Part shown: positions 1 through 5,084 of the stretch, piece by piece
Layout: each line of letters begins with the position of its first letter
Position numbering within the stretch: position 1 is the stretch's first letter
Assembly: GCA_021782525.1 (NCBI GenBank)
Contig: JAJXUY010000072.1
Coordinates: 1-7,071 of the forward strand
DNA length: 7,071 bases
DNA from: Acidobacteriota bacterium
GTDB lineage: Bacteria > Acidobacteriota > Thermoanaerobaculia > Thermoanaerobaculales > Thermoanaerobaculaceae
Direction: 5' to 3'
Program-made: the position numbers and the translations under genes
Notes under the pieces: model-generated
The model's input: the letters and a program-made list of their open reading frames with translations, nothing else
Databases searched by the model: none
Told to the model about the DNA's origin: nothing

Positions 1-867
1 GCTCCGATCGTCACCGAGTTCCTCGCCCGGGTGCGGACGCCCGTCTTTGCCGCCTGCTTCGGCGTGCCCGGCGCCGTCCTCGACGGCAGCTGCCGGACGC
101 CGAACCTGCCGTGGGTGCTCACCGAGCGCGAGCTCTCCGCCGCCGCCGGCGCGCCGGTCCGCCTGATCAACGACTTCGCCGCGGCGGCGCTCGGCGTCCT
201 CGTGACCCCGCCCGAGCGGACGGCCGTGCTACAACCCGGCGAGCCGGCGCGCCACGGGCCGCGGGCCGTGCTCGGCGCCGGGACGGGCCTCGGCGAGGCG
301 CTGCTGTTCTGGGACGGAAGGCGCTACCGGGCCCACCCCACCGAGGGCGGGCACGGGAGCTTCGCGCCCGAGGGCGAGCTGCAACGCGAGCTGCTCGCCC
401 ACCTCGAGGCGGAGTTCGGCCAGGTCTCGGTGGAGCGCGTCGTTTCGGGCCCCGGGCTGGCCCGGGTCTACCGCTTCCTCGTCGGACGCGGCGTGCCCTC
501 CTCCTCCGAGGTCGCCCGGGAACTCGAGCTCGACGACGCCGGCGCCGTGATCGGCCGGCACGCGCTGGCGCACGACGATCCGGCGTGCGAGCAGGCGCTC
601 GACCTGTTCGCCGCCGCCTACGGCGCCGAGGCCGGCAACCTCGCCTTGCGTTCGCTCGCGACCGGCGGGGTCTACGTCGCGGGGGGTATCGCCCCGAAGA
701 TCCTGCCCAAGCTGCGGGAGCCCTCGTTCCTGGCGGCGTTCGCCGGCAAAGGGCGGATGAGCGATCTCATGCGCACGATCCCGCTCGCCGTGGTGCTCGA
801 GGAGCGCACCGGCCTGCTCGGCGCCGCCCTCGAGGCCGCCGCCATGGCCCGCCCGGGCCCCGCCTGA
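1..867 (+). CDS. glk: Glucokinase (non-ROK, Glk family), 5' end outside window
   Basis: Phosphorylates glucose to glucose 6-phosphate with ATP, in the cytoplasm, at the entry of glycolysis. The frame is open from base 1, giving 288 residues. E. coli Glk is 321 aa, so roughly 50-60 N-terminal residues, including the GDxGGT phosphate-binding motif, lie upstream of the window. Numbering from the first full codon, the visible family motifs are INDF (56-59, with the expected catalytic Asp58), GAGTGLG (92-98), EGGH (115-118, sugar-binding Glu and His), ERVVSGPGL (145-153, a further sugar-contacting Glu by remembered alignment) and GGVYVAGGI (222-230). The C-terminal GLLGAA block is also present and the gene ends at a TGA. 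No key residue is missing in the visible part. There is no functional link to the cytochrome downstream beyond position; an 86-base gap separates them. Identification rests on motif order, and the symbol is by similarity to E. coli glk. Confidence 0.93.
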   Translation, partial: APIVTEFLARVRTPVFAACFGVPGAVLDGSCRTPNLPWVLTERELSAAAGAPVRLINDFAAAALGVLVTPPERTAVLQPGEPARHGPRAVLGAGTGLGEALLFWDGRRYRAHPTEGGHGSFAPEGELQRELLAHLEAEFGQVSVERVVSGPGLARVYRFLVGRGVPSSSEVARELELDDAGAVIGRHALAHDDPACEQALDLFAAAYGAEAGNLALRSLATGGVYVAGGIAPKILPKLREPSFLAAFAGKGRMSDLMRTIPLAVVLEERTGLLGAALEAAAMARPGPA

Positions 868-884
868 GGCTGAGCGGCGCATAC

Positions 885-923
885 CACTACGTACACATCT
901 GACACAAATGAAGGTACACTTCA
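885..923 (+). promoter_or_regulatory. Possible promoter/operator patch upstream of the cytochrome gene
   Basis: Inside the 86-base gap between the glucokinase gene and the cytochrome gene, this is the least GC-rich stretch of the left half. It contains a direct repeat GTACAC at 891-896 and 914-919 (23 bases start to start, about two helical turns). It also holds an inverted repeat TGAAG-N5-CTTCA at 909-923. TACACT (915-920) could serve as a -10 element, but no convincing -35 lies at normal spacing. A promoter here is inferred from the gap size and base composition only; the regulator, if any, is unknown. Confidence 0.25.
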
Positions 924-940
924 CCCGGCTGTCGTCGGGG

Positions 941-946
941 GGAGGG
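941..946 (+). promoter_or_regulatory. Ribosome binding site deciding the GTG start of the cytochrome
   Basis: GGAGGG lies seven bases upstream of the GTG at 954. An in-frame TAG at 951-953 directly precedes that GTG, so no longer start is possible. Together these fix the start of the multihaem cytochrome on a GTG codon. Confidence 0.8.
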
Positions 947-953
947 TTTCGTA

Positions 954-2819
954 GTGACCACGCCACGCGTTCGCGCCTCGTTGTACCGCAACCCTATCAG
1001 CTATTTCGGCGGGCTGGTGGTGATCGGCAGCGCCCTGCTGATCGCCTTCTCGCTCGTCCTGTCGTTCGTGATGAAGCAGGGGAGCAACCCGTACTTCGGC
1101 ATCTTCACCTACCTCGTCCTCCCCGGCGTCCTCGGATTCGGTGCGGTCATCTTCCTCTTCGGCATGCGCCGCGAGAGCGTGCGCCGGCGGCGGCTCGGCG
1201 CCGGTGCCCCGCCGGCCTATCCCTACGTGGACTTCAACGACCCGGGGCAGCGCCGGCGCGCCGGCTACGCCCTGCTCGCCTCGTTCTTCTTCGTCGTTCT
1301 GCTCGCGTTCGCCACCTACCACGGTTTCCTGTTCACCGAGTCGGTCACGTTCTGCGGCCGCGTTTGCCACACCGTCATGCAACCCGAGTACACGGCGTAC
1401 CTCGCCTCTCCTCACGCTCGCGTCCGCTGCGTCGACTGCCACGTCGGTTCGGGCGCCTCGTGGTACGTCAAGTCCAAGCTCTCCGGGGCGCGCCAGGTGC
1501 TGGCCGTCCTCCTGCACGACTACCCCACGCCGATCCCGGTGCCGATCAAGAACCTGCGCCCCGCGCGCGAGACCTGCGAGGAGTGCCACTGGCCGCAGAA
1601 GTTCTACGGGGCGCAGCTCATCCAGAACCCGCACTTCCACTTCGACGAGGCGAACACCGCCGAGCAGATCTCGCTCCTGGTCAAGACCGGCGGCGGCAGC
1701 GCCAAGCTCGGCCAGAACGCCGGCATCCACTGGCACATGATCATCCAGAACAAGGTGGAGTACGTGGCGTCCGACGAGCAACTGCAGCAGATTCCGTGGG
1801 TCGAGGCGATCGGGCCCGACGGGAAGCGCCGCGAGTACACCAGCACCGACGCCAAGCTCACCCCGGAGAAGCTGGCCGCAATGACGCGGCACGTGATGGA
1901 CTGCATGGACTGCCACAACCGCCCGACCCACATCTTCCAGGCCCCCGACGGCGCCGTGGACCGGGCGATGGCGTCCGGACAGATCCCGACCAACCTCCCC
2001 TGGATCAAGAAGGTGGCGGTGGACGCGCTGGTGCGCCCGTACCCAACGCGGGCGGCCGCTGCGGCCGGGTTGCGCACCGAGGTCCTCGGGTTCTACGAAA
2101 AGCAGTACCCCGCCATCGCGAAGGGACGCTCGGCCGATCTCGACGACGTCGTCACGCGCCTGATCGAAATCTACGACCGCAGCGTGTTCCCGGCCATGAA
2201 GGTGAACTGGACCACCTACGCCTCCAACATCGGCCACCGCAACTGGCCGGGCTGTTTCCGCTGCCACGACGGCAAGCACGTCTCGCAGGACGGGAAGGTC
2301 TTGACCCGTGAGTGCACGGCGTGCCACACGATGCCGCAGCGCGGGCCGCTCATGCCGATCGGCACCGCGATGCCGGTCAGCAGCGAGAACTGGCACCCGT
2401 GGGAGCTCAAGGGGAAGCACGCGACGATGCTGTGCAACCGCTGCCACGCCGCCGGTTACCGCGCGCCGTCGGGGTGCGCCGAGTGCCACAAGCTCGACAC
2501 CAAGGCGCCGATGATGGACAGCGGCTGCGACAACTGCCACCTCAAGGAGCAGGAGGTCAAGCCGCTCGCCGATTGCAAGACGTGCCACGACACCCTGCCC
2601 GGGCTGCACACCAAGGGCGGGCACCCCGACGCCGCGTGCACCGACTGTCACAAGCCGCACGTCTGGAAGGTGAGCGGGCGCGACACCTGCATGGCATGCC
2701 ACGACGACAAGGGCAACCACCATCCGGGCCAGGCGTGCGCCTCCTGCCACGACTTCACCGGCGACACCCCGCCCAAGAGCGCCGCGGCGGCGCCCGCCGC
2801 GACGGCCCCCGGCGCGTGA
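954..2819 (+). CDS. Inner-membrane 13-haem cytochrome c, NapC/NirT (ImcH-like) with C-terminal haem array
   Basis: Probable quinol-side inner-membrane electron carrier delivering electrons to periplasmic or extracellular acceptors. The 621-aa product has three likely membrane helices at about 17-40, 48-70 and 104-122. The Arg-rich loop 71-103 should be cytoplasmic, leaving the C-terminal part in the periplasm. Haem motifs are CGRVCH at 134-139 (CX3CH), then CXXCH starting at 159, 208, 317, 434, 454, 494, 508, 525, 541, 562, 579 and 595. Residues up to about 460, including SPHARV before the second haem and an LRPARETCEECHWP block near the third, resemble NapC/NirT proteins of the Geobacter ImcH type, which I recall as about 515 aa with seven haems. 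The last seven motifs fall within 494-599, one per about 15 residues, as in c3/c7-type multihaem domains. An Ala/Pro-rich tail ends the protein. Start: GTG with a good ribosome binding site. The stop overlaps the next gene by GTGA. Family assignment is firm; the physiological acceptor is unknown and ImcH orthology is unproven. Confidence 0.92.
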   Translation: MTTPRVRASLYRNPISYFGGLVVIGSALLIAFSLVLSFVMKQGSNPYFGIFTYLVLPGVLGFGAVIFLFGMRRESVRRRRLGAGAPPAYPYVDFNDPGQRRRAGYALLASFFFVVLLAFATYHGFLFTESVTFCGRVCHTVMQPEYTAYLASPHARVRCVDCHVGSGASWYVKSKLSGARQVLAVLLHDYPTPIPVPIKNLRPARETCEECHWPQKFYGAQLIQNPHFHFDEANTAEQISLLVKTGGGSAKLGQNAGIHWHMIIQNKVEYVASDEQLQQIPWVEAIGPDGKRREYTSTDAKLTPEKLAAMTRHVMDCMDCHNRPTHIFQAPDGAVDRAMASGQIPTNLPWIKKVAVDALVRPYPTRAAAAAGLRTEVLGFYEKQYPAIAKGRSADLDDVVTRLIEIYDRSVFPAMKVNWTTYASNIGHRNWPGCFRCHDGKHVSQDGKVLTRECTACHTMPQRGPLMPIGTAMPVSSENWHPWELKGKHATMLCNRCHAAGYRAPSGCAECHKLDTKAPMMDSGCDNCHLKEQEVKPLADCKTCHDTLPGLHTKGGHPDAACTDCHKPHVWKVSGRDTCMACHDDKGNHHPGQACASCHDFTGDTPPKSAAAAPAATAPGA

Positions 2820-3469
2820 GGCGGACGGCGACGCAACGGCCGGCCCCGGGGACGGCCTGGGGTCGCGGGGAGCTCGAGCAGCTCGAGCGCCTGCGCGACC
2901 CCGCGCGCATCCAGCGGTTCCTCGACGCGATCCCTTACAGCGCGGACCACTTCTACCGCTCGCCCCGCCGCGTGCTGCGCGACCGCAAGGCGCACTGCTT
3001 CGACGGCGCCGTCTTCGCGGCGGCGGCGCTCCGCCGCCTCGGGGAGAGGCCGGCGATCCTCGACATGCGCGCGGTCAACGACGACGATCACGTGGTCGCG
3101 ATCTTCCGCCGCGGCCGCGCCCTCGGCGCCGTGGCCAAGTCCAACTTCGTCGGCCTCCGCTTCCGCGAGCCGATCTTCCGCACGCTGCGCGAGCTGGTGC
3201 TCTCCTACTTCGAGGACTTCTACAACGTGGCGCGAGAGAAGACGCTGCGGGCCTACTCGGTCGCCCTCGACCTCACCCCGTTCGACGGGCTCGGGTGGGA
3301 AACCGACGACGCCGCGCTCGACGTCATCGCCAGCCGCCTCGATCGCGCCCGCCACATCCGCCTGCTCACGCCGGCGCAGGCCGCGGCGCTGCTCCCGGTG
3401 GACGAGAGACGGTACACCAGCGGCCTGCTCGGCTCCGATCCGGACGGCCTCTACCGGCCGCAGGGCTAA
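2816..3469 (+). CDS. Transglutaminase-like (papain-fold) protein of unknown role
   Basis: A 217-aa predicted cytoplasmic protein without an evident signal peptide or membrane helix. The core resembles transglutaminase-like cysteine-protease folds: Cys61 in AHCFDGA at a helix start, followed by a DDDHVVAIF segment with His92, then GAVAKSN (104-110), which may supply the third polar residue. A conserved-looking block of REP, RTLREL and SYFEDFYN follows at 117-137. I recognise this arrangement as a family usually labelled transglutaminase-like or hypothetical, but know no substrate. The GTG start at 2816 sits in the GTGA overlap with the cytochrome stop and has no clear ribosome binding site of its own. 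That points to translational coupling. No ATG occurs in this frame before codon 84, beyond the Cys motif, so the GTG is the best start. A role in processing or assembly of the cytochrome is only a possibility suggested by the coupling; it could also be an unrelated amidase or peptidase. The stop TAA is three bases from the end of the converging gene. Confidence 0.72.
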   Translation: MRRTATQRPAPGTAWGRGELEQLERLRDPARIQRFLDAIPYSADHFYRSPRRVLRDRKAHCFDGAVFAAAALRRLGERPAILDMRAVNDDDHVVAIFRRGRALGAVAKSNFVGLRFREPIFRTLRELVLSYFEDFYNVAREKTLRAYSVALDLTPFDGLGWETDDAALDVIASRLDRARHIRLLTPAQAAALLPVDERRYTSGLLGSDPDGLYRPQG

Positions 3470-3472
3470 GCG

Positions 3473-3652
3473 CTAACGCGCGGGTAGCGTAAAGCTGTTG
3501 TCCAGCCGCGCGATCATCTCCTCGTAGCGACGGTCGAGCTCCGCCAGCGCCTGTGTGAGCTCGCCCTCGCCGAGCTCGCCGCGCTGACGGCGCGCCGCGA
3601 GGAGCGCCTTCTGGTTCTCGTACCAGCGCTCGGCGTCGAAGTTGTAGGTCAT
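3473..3652 (-). CDS. Small helical protein of 59 aa, unknown function
   Basis: Begins MTYNFDAERWYENQ and continues as a charged, Leu/Glu/Arg-rich helix (ALLAARRQRGELGEGE, then LAELDRRYEEMIARL), ending SFTLPAR. It has no cysteine, signal peptide or membrane segment, and the composition suggests a helical hairpin or short coiled coil. The ATG overlaps the TGA of the upstream gene by one base (TGATG), so it is probably translated by coupling as the second gene of a two-gene unit. I believe similar short proteins sit beside DUF6125-type genes elsewhere, but that is memory and unverified. The gene closes with TAG three bases from the oppositely oriented transglutaminase-like gene, with no clear terminator between. 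A longer open frame exists upstream through the DUF6125-like gene, but the overlapping ATG is the sensible start. It may be an accessory subunit or partner of the DUF6125-like protein. Confidence 0.66.
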   Translation of the reverse strand: MTYNFDAERWYENQKALLAARRQRGELGEGELTQALAELDRRYEEMIARLDNSFTLPAR

Positions 3653-4173
3653 CACCGCGCCTCGGCGGCGAGGGTGAACTCCCAGGCGCACGCGCCGTCG
3701 GCCTGGGGGTCCGGCGGGCACGCCAGGCAGCGCGCCCGGATGCGGGGATCCACCGTCCGGGCCAGACTCGCGAACTCCACCTCGCCGACGCTCTTGCAGG
3801 GAAAGTCGGGCAGGCCCTTGCGCCGCCTCGTCTGCTGCACGCGGCACGCCTCGGTCACGAAGCGGAGGGCCTGGCGGTCGCTGCGCCACTCGATCCGGTA
3901 CGGGTTGATCAGGGCGTACATCCGCGCCCCCAGCACCCGCGCCAGCGCCTCCAGCCCGCCGCCCGGCGCGAGCCCGAGCAGCTCCATGGCGCGCTTCGCC
4001 TCCGCCGGCGCGAACTTGCCCCAGGCGGCGGCGTCGAGCTCGATCGCCGCGTCGATACCCAGCCGCTCCTCCGCCGCCAGGAACCACGAGCCGTCGTGGG
4101 CGAGCCAGTTCTTGGCGAACGCGGTCAGCGCCTGCAGCAGCTGCTCCCGGTCCATATCGGCGTACTCGGTCAT
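3652..4173 (-). CDS. DUF6125-like cysteine-containing protein
   Basis: A 173-aa soluble protein beginning MTEYADMDREQLLQ. The N-terminal half is helical, with NWLAHDGSWFLAAEERLG (22-39), which is typical of DUF6125-type proteins, followed by MELLGL (63-68). The C-terminal half carries IEWRSDRQALRF (94-105) and a cysteine set C110, C126 (in GLPDFPC), C149 and C152 (CLACPPD), plus C162 before WEF. The spaced cysteines resemble a metal, Fe-S or thiol-chemistry site and recall proteins annotated as L-2-amino-thiazoline-4-carboxylic acid hydrolase-like; the function is not known to me. The start was set at 4173 because GGGAGG stands seven bases upstream and family similarity begins here; a longer in-frame ATG at 4236 adds only an Arg/Gly-rich stretch. 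It is the first gene of a unit with the 59-aa protein and is transcribed divergently from the dtxR-feo operon, so the DtxR-like box at 4268-4281 may also control it. Confidence 0.74.
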   Translation of the reverse strand: MTEYADMDREQLLQALTAFAKNWLAHDGSWFLAAEERLGIDAAIELDAAAWGKFAPAEAKRAMELLGLAPGGGLEALARVLGARMYALINPYRIEWRSDRQALRFVTEACRVQQTRRRKGLPDFPCKSVGEVEFASLARTVDPRIRARCLACPPDPQADGACAWEFTLAAEAR

Positions 4174-4180
4174 CCCCGTC

Positions 4181-4186
4181 CCTCCC
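4181..4186 (-). promoter_or_regulatory. Ribosome binding site deciding the start of the DUF6125-like gene
   Basis: On the minus strand GGGAGG is followed after seven bases by the ATG at 4173. This favours the shorter 173-aa start over the in-frame ATG 63 bases further upstream. Confidence 0.75.
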
Positions 4187-4267
4187 GGCCGGCGGTCGCG
4201 GCGCCGTAGTCTGGCGCACCCGCCCGCATCTCGCAACCGCCGCCGCGCTCTCCCCGAACGCCGCCAC

Positions 4268-4281
4268 TTAGGCTATCCTAA
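4268..4281. promoter_or_regulatory. DtxR/IdeR-type iron box in the divergent promoter region
   Basis: TTAGGCTATCCTAA is an AT-containing near-palindrome (TTAGG-N4-CCTAA; 12 of 14 positions symmetric) in an otherwise very GC-rich stretch. Compared with the remembered DtxR/IdeR consensus TTAGGTTAGSCTAACCTAA, it matches 13 of the last 14 positions, or 12 of the first 14 in the other register, but only 13 of 19 over the full box. It ends 15 bases before the start codon of a DtxR-family regulator. TATCCT (4274-4279) inside it could be the -10 element for that operon and TAGGAT on the other strand the -10 for the DUF6125-like unit; no good -35 is visible for either. Iron-loaded regulator bound here would block both promoters. 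The operator function is inference from sequence match and context. Confidence 0.7.
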
Positions 4282-4286
4282 CTCCC

Positions 4287-4293
4287 GGGAGGG
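4287..4293 (+). promoter_or_regulatory. Ribosome binding site of the DtxR-like regulator
   Basis: GGGAGGG lies three bases before the ATG at 4297, slightly closer than usual. An in-frame TAA at 4279-4281, inside the iron box, rules out a longer start. If the -10 is TATCCT within the box, the leader is only about ten bases long. Confidence 0.65.
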
Positions 4294-4296
4294 ACG

Positions 4297-4851
4297 ATGG
4301 CAGCCAGGAAGAGCCCGGGGCTCGGGGAGAGCCTCGAGGATTACGTCGAGATCATCCTCGCCCTCGAGCGCGATGCGGGGACGGCACGGGTGCGCGACAT
4401 CGCGGAGCGCTTCGGTGTCTCGCAGCCCTCGGTGACCGGCGCGCTGCGGGCGCTCAAGGCCAAGGGGTTGGTGCGGCACGAGCCGTACGCGCACGTCACG
4501 CTCACCCCGGCCGGGAGACGGGTGGCGGGGGAGGTCGAGCGCCGCCACCGGGTGCTCAAGGAATTCCTCACCGCGGTCCTGGCGTTGCCCGAAGCGGAGG
4601 CGAATGCGGCCGCGTGCCGCATGGAGCACGTGCTCGCGCCGGCGGTGGTGGACCGCTTCTGCGCCCTCGCGGCGTTCGTGCACGCGAGCCCATCCCGCGC
4701 CGCGGAGTGGTTGAGCGGGATCGGTTCCACCCCGCCACGCGGAGCCCGGAAGGGGCCCACCCGGGCGAGCGCCAGGGGGCCCAGGAACGCCCGCGGCCGC
4801 TTGCGCGCCGTGGCCACCACCCCGCCGCCGGAAGGAAGCTCGTCATGTTGA
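4297..4851 (+). CDS. DtxR/IdeR-family metal-dependent repressor
   Basis: A cytoplasmic, metal-activated DNA-binding repressor, probably sensing Fe(II) and controlling the feo genes that follow. Winged helix-turn-helix at about residues 11-72: ESLEDYVEIILALE, then ARVRDIAERFGVSQPSVTGALRALKAKGLV and the wing. The dimerisation/metal domain follows to about 140. Putative ligands by comparison with B. subtilis MntR and DtxR are Asp15, Glu18, His84 and the ACRMEH segment with Cys107, Glu110 and His111. Cys at 107 is DtxR/IdeR-like, whereas Asp15 is MntR-like, since DtxR has Met there. No SH3-like third domain is present. After EWL (137-139) the last 45 residues are rich in Gly, Pro, Arg, Ala and Ser and resemble no domain I know, making the protein (184 aa) longer than the roughly 140-155 aa I expect for this short subfamily. 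The stop overlaps feoA by seven bases, and a DtxR-type box lies just upstream, suggesting autoregulation. Mn rather than Fe sensing is possible but less likely beside feo. Confidence 0.9.
   Translation: MAARKSPGLGESLEDYVEIILALERDAGTARVRDIAERFGVSQPSVTGALRALKAKGLVRHEPYAHVTLTPAGRRVAGEVERRHRVLKEFLTAVLALPEAEANAAACRMEHVLAPAVVDRFCALAAFVHASPSRAAEWLSGIGSTPPRGARKGPTRASARGPRNARGRLRAVATTPPPEGSSSC
4831..4838 (+). promoter_or_regulatory. Ribosome binding site of feoA within the regulator gene
   Basis: GAAGGAAG at 4831-4838 lies six bases before the feoA ATG at 4845, inside the final codons of the regulator. It selects this ATG, which matches the usual FeoA N terminus (short, beginning near a PLSDL motif), over a long upstream open extension of the frame. 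Confidence 0.75.
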
Positions 4852-5084
4852 AACCGCTCAGCGACCTCGGCTCCGGGGAGCACGGCATCGTGCGCGAACT
4901 GCAGGGAGGCCGCCGCCTCGCAGCGCGCCTGGCGGGGTTGGGCCTGACTCCCGGTGCGGCGGTGGCGGTCATGCACAACTACGGCCGCGGCCCGATCACG
5001 GTCTCGGTCATGCACACGAGGGTCGCGATCGGCCTCGGCCAGGCGGCCCGGGTGCTGGTGGAGACCCGCGAGGGCGAGGCGTGA
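4845..5084 (+). CDS. feoA: FeoA, small SH3-like partner of the FeoB ferrous iron transporter
   Basis: A 79-aa cytoplasmic protein of normal FeoA length. The order of elements fits the family: PLSDLGSGEHGIVREL at the start, then a helix with RLAARLAGLGLTPGAAV, a HNYGRGPITV segment and a final ARVLVE strand. FeoA proteins adopt an SH3-like fold and assist FeoB in Fe(II) uptake by a mechanism that is still debated. The ATG overlaps the upstream regulator stop by seven bases and the TGA overlaps the feoB GTG by four (GTGA), so regulator, feoA and feoB are almost certainly one transcript with coupled translation. Nothing is truncated or unusual. Confidence 0.93.
   Translation: MLKPLSDLGSGEHGIVRELQGGRRLAARLAGLGLTPGAAVAVMHNYGRGPITVSVMHTRVAIGLGQAARVLVETREGEA

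Noticed and set aside
899..920. CTGACA and TACACT as a sigma-70 -35/-10 pair
   Set aside because: The spacer is only 10 bases, too short for a functional pair; neither hexamer has a better-placed partner.
921..2750. A 609-codon open frame on the minus strand opposite the cytochrome gene
   Set aside because: Low-complexity Val/Ala/Arg/Glu-rich translation with no recognisable domain, lying opposite a gene with 13 haem motifs. It is the usual open shadow frame of a high-GC gene.
2312..2815. Extension of the transglutaminase-like frame far into the cytochrome gene
   Set aside because: The upstream translation is a shadow of the cytochrome; the GTG in the GTGA overlap is a better start and gives a normal-looking protein.
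2871..2888. Perfect tandem repeat AGCTCGAGC x2
   Set aside because: It encodes an ordinary Glu/Leu-rich helix (ELEQLER) with preferred codons; two copies only, no array.
3471..3489. CGCTA-N9-TAGCG inverted repeat at the junction of the converging genes, as a two-way terminator
   Set aside because: The stem is only five pairs, it lies mainly inside the coding end of the 59-aa gene and it has no T-tract on either side.
4174..4236. Longer start for the DUF6125-like protein at the ATG at 4236
   Set aside because: The extra 21 residues are Arg/Gly-rich with no family character, and the strong ribosome binding site is placed for the ATG at 4173.
4744..4766. GCCCGG/CCGGGC inverted repeat in the tail of the regulator gene, as an attenuator before feoA
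   Set aside because: Six-base GC-only arms are expected often by chance at this base composition, and there is no T run.
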